Shown piece after piece: positions 1 through 7,611 of a DNA stretch of 12,598 nt. Position 1 is the first letter of the stretch. Every line of letters begins with the position of its first letter. A program made the translations under genes and the position numbers. The notes beneath the pieces were generated by a model. The model worked only from the letters and a program-made list of their open reading frames with translations, did not search any database and was not told the origin of the DNA. The stretch is taken from positions 1 to 12,598 of the forward strand of contig JAWLCG010000116.1 in NCBI GenBank assembly GCA_041687295.1, written 5' to 3'. This stretch comes from JAWLCG01 sp041687295 (GTDB lineage Bacteria; Planctomycetota; Phycisphaerae; SM23-33; FEN-1343).

Positions 1-45
1 ATACGGAACACAAGGCTCCCGCCCCCCCGATCGGGGCGCAGCAGA

Positions 46-75
46 GCAGGGCGTGCGAGGGGTCGCACGCCCTGC
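46..75 (-). terminator. Perfect GC-rich hairpin downstream of glmS
   Basis: A 13-bp perfect inverted repeat (46-58 with 63-75) closes on a GGGG loop (CCCC on the minus strand). It starts 30 bases after the glmS stop codon in the direction of glmS transcription. No T-tract follows on the minus strand (the next bases are TCTGCTGC), so it is not a classic intrinsic terminator. It may still stop polymerase or protect the 3' end of the mRNA. A shorter perfect palindrome, CCCCGATCGGGG at 25-36, lies just beyond it. Confidence 0.5.
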
Positions 76-105
76 GGATGCTGTCCCGGATTGTCCCGTC
101 GGGGA

Positions 106-1944
<1,839 letters not shown>

Positions 1945-2014
1945 GGGCAGTCTCCTCCCGAAATCGCAGGCAGCGGCGCCTCACGGGCACCGGCCCTGCA
2001 AAACCGCGTCGACC

Positions 2015-2036
2015 GGCCCGGGCATTCTACCGGGCC
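2015..2036 (-). promoter_or_regulatory. Candidate glmS -10 box inside an inverted repeat
   Basis: On the minus strand TAGAAT (2029-2024) matches the bacterial -10 consensus at five of six positions and lies about 80 bases before the glmS start. It sits in the loop of a 7-bp inverted repeat, GGCCCGG (2015-2021) and CCGGGCC (2030-2036). That layout could be an operator overlapping the promoter. No recognisable -35 hexamer lies 16-18 bases upstream, so the call is tentative. Confidence 0.3.
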
Positions 2037-2093
2037 TGGCTGCGCGAAGTTCTCGCTTCCCTTACCCTTATCGTCGGCGAATGGGGCGGGCTT

Positions 2094-2105
2094 TGCTACA
2101 TTTCC
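2094..2105. repeat. First copy of the shared motif TGCTACATTTCC
   Basis: This 12-base motif lies 88 bases before the rarA start and recurs exactly at 6059-6070, 71 bases before the metallopeptidase gene. Similarity continues for about 12 more bases with one gap (GC, A or C, GGC, two variable bases, GGC). It contains TGCTACATT, which resembles an extended -10 box (TGnTATAAT). It could be a shared promoter core or a regulator site for the divergent gene pairs. Confidence 0.35.
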
Positions 2106-2125
2106 CGCCGGCTCGGCCGACGCCG

Positions 2126-2154
2126 TTGCAGCCCCGGCCACGGGGCCCTACAAT
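2126..2154 (+). promoter_or_regulatory. Candidate rarA promoter
   Basis: TTGCAG (2126-2131) and TACAAT (2149-2154) are separated by exactly 17 bases. The -10 box matches consensus at five of six positions and the -35 box at the three strongest (TTG). Transcription would start near 2161, giving a leader of about 33 bases. A second possible start signal, TGCTACATT, lies 55 bases further upstream. Confidence 0.5.
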
Positions 2155-2193
2155 CCAGGCCGAACCCCCGGCTCAGACCCGCGCGAGGCCCCG

Positions 2194-3525
2194 ATGGACC
2201 TGTTCGAATCCTCCGAGGACGCCGCCATCCAGCGCAACGCGCCGCTGGCCGTCCGCATGCGCCCGCGGACGCTCGAGGAGTTCGTCGGCCAGCAGGACTT
2301 CCTCGGCCCGGGCCGACTGCTCCGCCGCATGATCCAGGCCAACCGCCTGGTCAGCCTCGTCTTCCACGGGCCGCCCGGCACGGGCAAGACCACGCTGGCG
2401 TATATTATCGCACGTCGGTGCGACTGCGAGTTCCGGTTTCTCAACGCCGCCTCGGCCAGCGTCCAGGACGTGCGGCGGGTGATGGAGCAGGCGCGGGCCA
2501 GCCTCGGGGCCACCGGCCGGCGGACCGTCCTGTTCCTGGACGAGCTGCACCGCTTCAACCGCGCCCAGCAGGACGTGCTGCTCAACGACGTCGAGAACGG
2601 CACGATCGTCCTGATCGGCGCGACGACCGAGAACCCCTACTTCGCCATCAACTCGCCGCTGCTGAGCCGATCGAGCGTGTTCCGCTTCGAGCCGCTCAGC
2701 GAGGCGCAGATCGCCACGCTGCTGCGCCGGGCCATCGAGGATCGCGAACGGGGCCTCGGTGAGTATAGCATCTCCGCGACCGACGAAGCGATACGCCACC
2801 TGGCCAAAATCAGCGACGGAGACGCCCGCCGGGCCCTGACGGCCCTGGAGGTGGGCGTGCTGAGCCAGGTGCGACAAATGGGGGACGTTACCGCCCCGGT
2901 GCCCTTCGACCTCGCCGTTGCCCAGGAGTCCATCCAGACCAAGGCCCCCGTCTACGACCGCGCCGGCGACGCCCACTACGACGCCGCCAGCGCCCTGATC
3001 AAGTCGATGCGGGGCAGCGACCCTGACGCAGCCATCTACTGGCTCGCCCGGATGCTCCACGCCGGCGAGGACCCCCGCTTCATCGCCCGGCGCATCGCCA
3101 TCCTCGCCAGCGAGGACGTCGGCAACGCCGACCCGCGGGCGATCTCCGTGGCGTCGGCCGCCTTCGACATCACCGAGAAGGTCGGCATGCCCGAGTGCCA
3201 GCTCACCCTCGCCCAGGCCGTCATCTACCTCGCCTGCGCCCCCAAGAGCAACTCGGCCACCACCGCCATCCACGCCGCCCTCGACGACGTGAAAAACGAC
3301 CGCACGATCCCCGTGCCCAAGCAGATCCGCAACGCCCCCCACCCCGGCATGAAGGCCGAGGGCGCCGGCCAGGGCTACCAGTACGACCACGACCACCCCG
3401 GCGGCGTCAGCCCGGACATGGACTACCTCGGCGTCGAGAAAACCTACTACACCCCCACCGGCCGGGGCTACGAAAAGCACATGGCCGCCTATCTCGAATG
3501 GGTCCGCCAGATCCGCCGCCAGTAG
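2194..3525 (+). CDS. rarA: Replication-associated recombination protein A (AAA+ ATPase RarA/MgsA)
   Basis: Clamp-loader-like AAA+ ATPase of the RarA/MgsA/WRNIP1 family, which acts at stalled or gapped replication forks together with the single-strand binding protein. The 443 residues fit the family. RMRPRTLEEFVGQ near the N-terminus is typical. Walker A is GPPGTGKTT (59-67) and Walker B is LFLDELHRF with Asp116 and Glu117. IGATTENP is sensor 1, and LLSRSSVF carries the arginine-finger region. The C-terminal half has the family's tetramerisation region, with MRGSDPDAAIYWLARML, EDPRFIARR and ASEDVGNADP. The open frame continues upstream into glmS antisense, but ATG 2194 fits the protein family start and has GAGG five bases before it. 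A promoter candidate lies just upstream. The product ends with WVRQIRRQ, and a GTAG inverted-repeat element follows eight bases after the stop. Confidence 0.96.
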   Translation: MDLFESSEDAAIQRNAPLAVRMRPRTLEEFVGQQDFLGPGRLLRRMIQANRLVSLVFHGPPGTGKTTLAYIIARRCDCEFRFLNAASASVQDVRRVMEQARASLGATGRRTVLFLDELHRFNRAQQDVLLNDVENGTIVLIGATTENPYFAINSPLLSRSSVFRFEPLSEAQIATLLRRAIEDRERGLGEYSISATDEAIRHLAKISDGDARRALTALEVGVLSQVRQMGDVTAPVPFDLAVAQESIQTKAPVYDRAGDAHYDAASALIKSMRGSDPDAAIYWLARMLHAGEDPRFIARRIAILASEDVGNADPRAISVASAAFDITEKVGMPECQLTLAQAVIYLACAPKSNSATTAIHAALDDVKNDRTIPVPKQIRNAPHPGMKAEGAGQGYQYDHDHPGGVSPDMDYLGVEKTYYTPTGRGYEKHMAAYLEWVRQIRRQ

Positions 3526-3533
3526 GGAGCCCC

Positions 3534-3626
3534 GTAGGCCGGGTCGAGCGGAGCGAGGCCCGGCAATTCGTGGATGGAGCCGGGGCCGCCTCCGCCCGGG
3601 CCTCGCTGGGGCTCGACCCGGCCTAC
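3534..3626. repeat. REP-like doublet (REPIN/BIME form) with GTAG heads
   Basis: Two copies of one palindromic unit face each other. The left unit (3534-3564) reads GTAGGCCGGGTCGAG and ends GCGAGGCCCGGC. The right unit (3626 back to about 3594, opposite strand) starts with the same 15 bases and has the same GCGAGGCCCGG end. The left unit folds alone into an 8-bp stem (3538-3545 with 3557-3564, one T-G pair) behind an unpaired GTAG. A conserved 5' GTAG or GGAG before a hairpin is the known signature of REP elements mobilised by RAYT (TnpA-REP) transposases. No transposase is in this window. Placed between rarA and trpB2, it could also end or stabilise rarA mRNA. Confidence 0.65.
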
Positions 3627-3716
3627 GGAAACGGCCACCCGCCCTGCAGAGGGCCCGCCGTTTGGCCGATACTCTATCGTGCGCCCCGGGTTACGGGGCT
3701 CGCGTCAGGCGAACCC

Positions 3717-3745
3717 TTGACGCGCCGCGGCGGCGGGCGTACCGT
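3717..3745 (+). promoter_or_regulatory. Candidate trpB2 promoter
   Basis: TTGACG (3717-3722) matches the -35 consensus at five of six positions. It is followed after 17 bases by TACCGT (3740-3745), a weaker -10 box with three of six. A start near 3752 would give a leader of about 73 bases containing the hairpin at 3766-3788. Confidence 0.35.
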
Positions 3746-3765
3746 ACGCGGTTGCTACGCGTAAG

Positions 3766-3788
3766 GCCGGGCTTTTTGGGGGCCCGGC
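3766..3788 (+). other. Hairpin in the trpB2 leader
   Basis: GCCGGGC (3766-3772) pairs perfectly with GCCCGGC (3782-3788) across a 9-base loop, TTTTTGGGG. It lies between the candidate promoter and the ribosome-binding site GGAG at 3810-3813. The T5 tract is in the loop rather than after the stem, so it is not a terminator. No leader peptide rich in Trp codons is visible, so classical attenuation is not supported. Confidence 0.4.
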
Positions 3789-3824
3789 GGGCTTCTGGGC
3801 CGACCAACTGGAGACCATCACATC

Positions 3825-5213
3825 ATGACGACCAAGATTCTGCTGGACGAGAGCGAGATCCCGCGGCAGTGGTACAACCTGGCGGCCGACCTGCCCACGC
3901 CGATGCTGCCCCCCCTGGGCCCCGACGGCAAGCCGTTGGACCCCAAGATGATGGAGGCCATCTTCCCCGGCAACCTCATCGAGCAGGAGATCAGCAGCCA
4001 GCGCTGGATCGACATCCCCGAGGAGATCCTGGGCCTGCTGGCGATGTACCGCCCCAGCCCGCTCTACCGTGCGTACGGCCTGGAGAAGGCCCTGGGCACG
4101 CCGGCGAAGATCTACTACAAGAACGAGGGCGTCAGCCCCGCCGGCAGCCATAAGCCCAACACAGCCATTCCGCAGGCCTGGTACAACAAGCAGGCCGGCA
4201 CGAAGCACCTGACCACCGAGACCGGCGCCGGCCAGTGGGGCAGCGCCCTGAGCTACGCCTGCACGCTGACGGGTCTGGACTGCGTGGTCTACATGGTCCG
4301 CATCAGCTTCGAGCAGAAGCCCTTCCGCCGGCTGATGATGGAGACCTGGGGCGGCAAGTGCATCCCCAGCCCCTCCAACACCACCAATGCGGGCCGGGCG
4401 ATCCTGGCGGCCGACCCTGACACGCCCGGCTCGCTGGGCATCGCCATCAGCGAGGCCGTCGAGGCCGCCGTCGCCGACGCCACCGGCAAGACCAAGTACA
4501 GCCTCGGCAGCGTGCTCAACCACGTCATGCTGCACCAGACCATCATCGGCCTGGAGGCCAAGAAGCAACTGGCCAAGGCCGGGATCAAGCAGCCCGACGT
4601 GGTCATCGGCTGCTGCGGCGGCGGGTCGAACTTCGCGGGCATCAGCTTCCCGTTCGTCCTGGACAAGATCCACGGCGCCAACATCGAGATCATCCCCGTC
4701 GAGCCGACCAGCTGTCCGACCATGACGCGGGCGCCCTTCGCCTACGACTTCGGCGACACGGCCAAGATGACCCCCCTGCTGCCGATGCACTCGCTGGGCC
4801 ACAGCTTCGTGCCCCCGCCGATCCACGCCGGCGGCTTGCGCTACCACGGCCTGGCCCCGCTGGTCAGCGCGGCCATCAACGAGGGGCTCGTCACGCCGCG
4901 GGCCTACCAGCAGCTCAAGTGCTACGAGGCGGCCGTCACCTGGGCCCGGACCGAGGGCTTCATCAGCGCCCCCGAAACCAGCCATGCCATCGCCGCCACC
5001 ATCGACGAGGCCCTCAAGGCCAAGGAAGAGGGCAAGGAAAAGACCATCCTCATGTGCTGGTCGGGCCACGGGCTGATGGACCTGGTGGGCTACCAGAAGT
5101 ACTTCGAGGGCCAGCTCACTGATTACGTCCTGCCCGAGGAGGACCTCCAGAAGAGCATCCGCGTCATGGACGAGCTGCCCAAGGCCGAGATCCACAAGAC
5201 CGGCAAGTGGTAA
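3825..5213 (+). CDS. trpB2: Tryptophan synthase beta chain, TrpB2-like (PLP-dependent)
   Basis: Pyridoxal-phosphate enzyme expected to join indole and serine to make tryptophan. At 462 residues it is longer than ordinary TrpB (about 400). Its N-terminus (TKILLDESEIPRQWYNL, then LP.P) and C-terminus are those of the TrpB2 or trpB_rel subfamily. The PLP-binding lysine is Lys110 in GSHKPNTA and the catalytic acid is Glu132 in TETGAGQWG. The phosphate-binding glycine loop is GGGSN at 265-269 in CCGGGSNF, and CWSGHG lies at 411-416. SEQKPFR is replaced here by FEQKPFRR. GGAG lies 11 bases before the ATG, slightly far. No trpA or other trp gene is adjacent. TrpB2 enzymes do not depend on TrpA in the usual way and often salvage indole or act on related substrates, so the in vivo role is open. 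The gene ends before a strong intrinsic terminator. Confidence 0.93.
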   Translation: MTTKILLDESEIPRQWYNLAADLPTPMLPPLGPDGKPLDPKMMEAIFPGNLIEQEISSQRWIDIPEEILGLLAMYRPSPLYRAYGLEKALGTPAKIYYKNEGVSPAGSHKPNTAIPQAWYNKQAGTKHLTTETGAGQWGSALSYACTLTGLDCVVYMVRISFEQKPFRRLMMETWGGKCIPSPSNTTNAGRAILAADPDTPGSLGIAISEAVEAAVADATGKTKYSLGSVLNHVMLHQTIIGLEAKKQLAKAGIKQPDVVIGCCGGGSNFAGISFPFVLDKIHGANIEIIPVEPTSCPTMTRAPFAYDFGDTAKMTPLLPMHSLGHSFVPPPIHAGGLRYHGLAPLVSAAINEGLVTPRAYQQLKCYEAAVTWARTEGFISAPETSHAIAATIDEALKAKEEGKEKTILMCWSGHGLMDLVGYQKYFEGQLTDYVLPEEDLQKSIRVMDELPKAEIHKTGKW

Positions 5214-5242
5214 CTCCAGGGCCAAACGTCTGAGAGACACCA

Positions 5243-5278
5243 CGGCGGGCCGGGCAGCGTTGCCCGGCCCGCCGTTTT
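5243..5278 (+). terminator. Intrinsic terminator of trpB2
   Basis: A perfect 14-bp GC-rich stem (5243-5256 with 5261-5274) closes on a GCGT loop and is followed at once by TTTT (5275-5278). It starts 30 bases after the trpB2 stop. The next gene on the other strand ends 20 bases beyond it, so the hairpin lies between convergent genes and may also slow polymerase from that side, although no T-tract exists in that direction. Confidence 0.88.
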
Positions 5279-5297
5279 CGTGCGTGGGAAGAACGCG

Positions 5298-5927
5298 TCA
5301 GGCCATCCGACGGCGCTGCCACCAGCCGACAGCGCCCATGCCCAGCATGCCCAGCAGGACCGACCCCGGAAGCGGCACGGCCACGAAGGACTCGCTGCCG
5401 CCACTCTCGAAGGCGATCACGTGGATGCCGACGCGCAGGGCGCCGCTCTCGATGGCGCTGATCACGTTGGCGAAGCTCACCCCCGGCTCAAGGTCGAACA
5501 GCACCCCCAGCGTCTCGTCCGGGCCGACGCCGTTCGGCGGCGGAGGCGCCACCGCTGAGACCGTGAAGGCCTCCGCGAACGGCGGCGAAAGGCTGTTGCC
5601 CCGCGGCAGATTGGCCACGTTGCCGTCCACTTCGAAATCCACCCCCGTCGGCTCGATCAGCGAATCGATCGAGGCGAGAAGGTCATTCTCGAAGGCCGCC
5701 ATGCGGATCACCGATGGCTCCGGGCCGCTGTTGGCGAAGGTGAACAGGACGCCGCCGTTGGACTCGGTCACTTCCAGCGTCAGTTGCGCCTCCCCGATGG
5801 CTGCGTCAGTGGGATCGGAGTCTGCCGCGGGAATGACTTCGAACGGGTACAGCTCTCCGTAGGCCGACCCCGCCAGTCCCAACAGCAACAGCAGACCAGA
5901 AACGACACAGAATCTCGTTCCAGTCAT
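5298..5927 (-). CDS. Secreted protein with variant PEP-CTERM-like C-terminal sorting tail (paralogue 1)
   Basis: Function unknown. The 209 residues begin with a Sec signal peptide (Arg5, then a hydrophobic run, likely cut after SAYG near residue 24), so the mature chain starts ELYPF. The middle is a beta-rich, acidic domain containing GEAQLTLEVTE and NSGPEPSVI. The tail (184-209) is VPLPGSVLLG, then a hydrophobic stretch, then QRRRMA. This is the layout of PEP-CTERM proteins, which are processed by exosortase at the inner membrane, but the usual Pro-Glu-Pro is Pro-Leu-Pro. It is clearly homologous to the product of 6815-7501. AAAAGGGG lies six bases before the ATG. An 8-bp hairpin lies in the leader. 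The tail could instead be a plain C-terminal membrane anchor. Confidence 0.85.
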   Translation of the reverse strand: MTGTRFCVVSGLLLLLGLAGSAYGELYPFEVIPAADSDPTDAAIGEAQLTLEVTESNGGVLFTFANSGPEPSVIRMAAFENDLLASIDSLIEPTGVDFEVDGNVANLPRGNSLSPPFAEAFTVSAVAPPPPNGVGPDETLGVLFDLEPGVSFANVISAIESGALRVGIHVIAFESGGSESFVAVPLPGSVLLGMLGMGAVGWWQRRRMA

Positions 5928-5961
5928 GAGAATCCCCTTTTGAAATTCTCCCCTTTACACA

Positions 5962-5983
5962 GACCTGTCTTCCGCGACAGGTC
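5962..5983 (-). promoter_or_regulatory. Leader hairpin before paralogue 1
   Basis: GACCTGTC (5962-5969) and GACAGGTC (5976-5983) form a perfect 8-bp stem with a 6-base loop. It lies about 35 bases before the start codon of the secreted protein gene on the minus strand. Two AAAGGGGA-like tracts stand between it and the ATG, the nearer one at the correct ribosome-binding distance. It may be an operator (the arms form a dyad) or an RNA leader structure. Confidence 0.4.
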
Positions 5984-6058
5984 ACCTTCTGCCATCCTTT
6001 CTCCGCGATGGCGGCGCGACAATCCGGTTGGACCCTTTTCTAGAATACAACCCATTCC

Positions 6059-6070
6059 TGCTACATTTCC
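6059..6070. repeat. Second copy of the shared motif TGCTACATTTCC
   Basis: Exact repeat of the 12 bases at 2094-2105, lying 71 bases before the metallopeptidase gene and about 130 bases before the divergent secreted protein gene. Both copies sit in divergent intergenic regions in the same orientation relative to the plus-strand gene. TGCTACATT could serve as an extended -10 box for the metallopeptidase gene. Confidence 0.35.
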
Positions 6071-6141
6071 GCAGGCCTGGCACAGCCCCGACAGTCGGGC
6101 GAACGATTGTCGCCGGTGACTGACTACGATACCCTTGAGGG

Positions 6142-6519
6142 ATGAGAACACGACTGACGCGCGAGGAATTCGAGGACCTGGTGGACGAAGCCCTTGACTC
6201 GGTGCCGGCCGCCTTCGACCCGTACCTGGAGAATGTGATTGTCGAGGTGGTCGATCGGCCCACGCGCGAGCAGCGGGACTCGGTGGCCCTCGAGCCGGGC
6301 ATGCTGCTGCTGGGGCTCTACCAGGGCGTGCCGCTGACGGACAAGAGCGTCACCCAACCGCTTGACTGGCCCGAGCGGGTGCTGCTGTTTCATCGCAACA
6401 TCGAGGCCGTCTGCCGCACGCGGCGTGAGATCGTTGAGGAGGTCCGCCGGACGGTGCTGCATGAGATCGGCCACCACTTCGGCATGGACGAGCAGGACCT
6501 CGACGAGTTGGGCTACTAG
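6142..6519 (+). CDS. Metallopeptidase family protein, minimal zincin fold (PF06262 type)
   Basis: Small putative zinc peptidase of 125 residues, the usual size for this family, probably cytoplasmic because no signal peptide is seen. The start REEFEDLVDEALDSVP and the run NVIVEVVDRP are typical of the family. The extended zinc motif HExxHxxGxxE is complete near the C-terminus: His107, Glu108, His111, Gly114 and Glu117 in HEIGHHFGMDE. LLGLYQG and LPxxF-like segments also fit. Proteins of this family are widespread in Actinobacteria and other phyla, but no substrate is established. An in-frame stop lies at 6136-6138, so ATG 6142 is the first possible start and matches family starts. The GAGG at 6137-6140 is only one base from the ATG, too close for normal Shine-Dalgarno use. 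It stands alone on the plus strand between the two secreted paralogues. Confidence 0.9.
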   Translation: MRTRLTREEFEDLVDEALDSVPAAFDPYLENVIVEVVDRPTREQRDSVALEPGMLLLGLYQGVPLTDKSVTQPLDWPERVLLFHRNIEAVCRTRREIVEEVRRTVLHEIGHHFGMDEQDLDELGY

Positions 6520-6563
6520 ACCCCCTGTCGACTGGCGTGGCAGGCGCATCTGGCGCGCAGCCA

Positions 6564-6594
6564 AGAGGGCGGGACCGCAGGGGCCCCGCCCTCT
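6564..6594 (+). terminator. Hairpin after the metallopeptidase gene
   Basis: AGAGGGCGGG (6564-6573) pairs perfectly with CCCGCCCTCT (6585-6594) around an 11-base loop, 44 bases after the stop codon. No T-tract follows (GGCAGATC), so termination efficiency is uncertain. The rest of the 295-base gap to the next gene is GC-rich and holds only short hairpins; I see no gene in it. Confidence 0.4.
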
Positions 6595-6759
6595 GGCAGA
6601 TCGTAACGGGCCGGGGCAAACCCCCGGGCCGTGCCGGTCGAGCCGTCGGCCCGTGGGGTCTGCCCTTGGCGGGCACTCAGACGGCTGGTGCCCAGGCCTT
6701 CGGCCCGCTTACAACTTTACAGCCTGACAGTACGTCTACTACCTCCGGGTCCTGGTCCT

Positions 6760-6780
6760 TGGCGGGCCCTCCGCCCGCCA
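6760..6780 (-). terminator. Hairpin after secreted paralogue 2
   Basis: TGGCGGGC (6760-6767) pairs perfectly with GCCCGCCA (6773-6780) around a 5-base loop, 34 bases past the stop of the minus-strand gene. There is no T-tract on the minus strand, so it is a possible weak terminator or 3'-end protector. Confidence 0.35.
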
Positions 6781-6814
6781 CCGTTGTCACTGCAGCTCGC
6801 AGCCGAGCGTGCAC

Positions 6815-7501
6815 TTACGCCTCGGGCTGCTGGTTCATGCGCCGGCGCTGCAGAAGCCCAACGGCCCCCACGCCGATCATGCCCAGCAGGACCGACCCCG
6901 GCACCGGCACCACCGGCACGTCGCCATTGGTGATCCGGGTGGCCGAGAGGAAGACCCCCTCGCCGTTTTCGAGGACGCCCTGCACAAACAGGCCCGCACG
7001 GGCCAGGCCGCTATCCAGCGCGGCGATCAGGTCCTCGAAACTCGCGTTGCGGTCCATGGCGAACACCAGGCTCAGCGACTCGCCGGGGCTGATGCCCACA
7101 TCCATCGGCGAGCCGTCCGGGCTGGCCGAGAACTTCGTCGAGAAGCCCTCGGCGTTGGCGCCCGGCAGCTGGCGCGGCCGCGTGTCGAACGCGAAGTCGA
7201 CACCCGCATCACCATCCGTGTCGCGGTCGCTGATGCACACGACACCCCGCATCATCTGGTTGTCGTCAATTGCGACCAGCGTCACGACTGAAGGGGCCGG
7301 GCCGTTGTTGCGGATGACGAACTGCGCTCGGCCCGCCGCCGGTTCGGTCACCTCCAGCGTCAGCTGGGACTCCCCGACGGCCGCCACCGCTGGATCGATG
7401 GGCTCGACCGCCTTAAAACCATACAACTCTGCACTGGCGGGGACTGCGCTAAGCAACACCAGCAACGAGACTGCAGTGACACTCTTCAAGATACATCTCA
7501 T
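6815..7501 (-). CDS. Secreted protein with variant PEP-CTERM-like C-terminal sorting tail (paralogue 2)
   Basis: Function unknown. From ATG 7501 the product has 228 residues. The frame is open to 7528, but AAAAGGGG seven bases before 7501 and a normal signal peptide from MRCILKS favour 7501. Likely cleavage is after PASA (residue 24), giving a mature start ELYGF. The core has GESQLTLEVTE and NNGPAPSVV, aligned with paralogue 1 over its whole length. An insertion absent from paralogue 1, SDRDTDGDAG (91-100), resembles a calcium-binding loop (DxDxDG). The tail (198-228) is VPVPGSVLLG, a hydrophobic stretch, RRR, and a short polar end. As in paralogue 1, the Glu of the classic PEP motif is missing (here Val). 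No exosortase gene is nearby. The gene follows the giant surface-type gene on the same strand but is separated by 361 bases, so it is probably transcribed alone. Confidence 0.85.
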   Translation of the reverse strand: MRCILKSVTAVSLLVLLSAVPASAELYGFKAVEPIDPAVAAVGESQLTLEVTEPAAGRAQFVIRNNGPAPSVVTLVAIDDNQMMRGVVCISDRDTDGDAGVDFAFDTRPRQLPGANAEGFSTKFSASPDGSPMDVGISPGESLSLVFAMDRNASFEDLIAALDSGLARAGLFVQGVLENGEGVFLSATRITNGDVPVVPVPGSVLLGMIGVGAVGLLQRRRMNQQPEA

Positions 7502-7564
7502 GGGTACACCCCTTTTCGAACGGGTCATTACACGGTCCGCGTCCCCCTGCCGCGGTTCAATGCA

Positions 7565-7589
7565 ATTGTAGGACAGCCCCGATGGTCAA
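7565..7589 (-). promoter_or_regulatory. Candidate promoter of secreted paralogue 2
   Basis: On the minus strand TACAAT (7570-7565) is a five-of-six -10 box that would start transcription near 7558, about 57 bases before the ATG. TTGACC (7589-7584) looks like a -35 box, but the spacer is only 13 bases, too short for the usual sigma factor. Either the -35 is not used or another sigma factor is involved. Confidence 0.3.
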
Positions 7590-7611
7590 CCATTCGGCGT
7601 AATGCTGAATT

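Noticed and set aside
1945..2193. Possible glmS ribozyme in the glmS leader
   Set aside because: The leader is short and none of the ribozyme's conserved core or pseudoknot is visible; that ribozyme is mainly known from Gram-positive bacteria.
2173..3480. 435-codon open frame on the minus strand opposite rarA
   Set aside because: Low-complexity Gly/Val/Asp composition and full overlap with a clear AAA+ ATPase gene.
3723..3824. Possible tryptophan attenuator or T-box before trpB2
   Set aside because: No Trp-codon-rich leader peptide, no terminator/antiterminator pair and no T-box core are seen; only one simple hairpin.
3705..5243. 512-codon open frame on the minus strand opposite trpB2
   Set aside because: Composition bias only, and it runs through the trpB2 terminator; no motif.
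6537..7571. 344-codon open frame on the plus strand
   Set aside because: It is the antisense shadow of the second secreted-protein gene, Ser/Thr/Pro/Arg-rich without any domain or ribosome-binding site.
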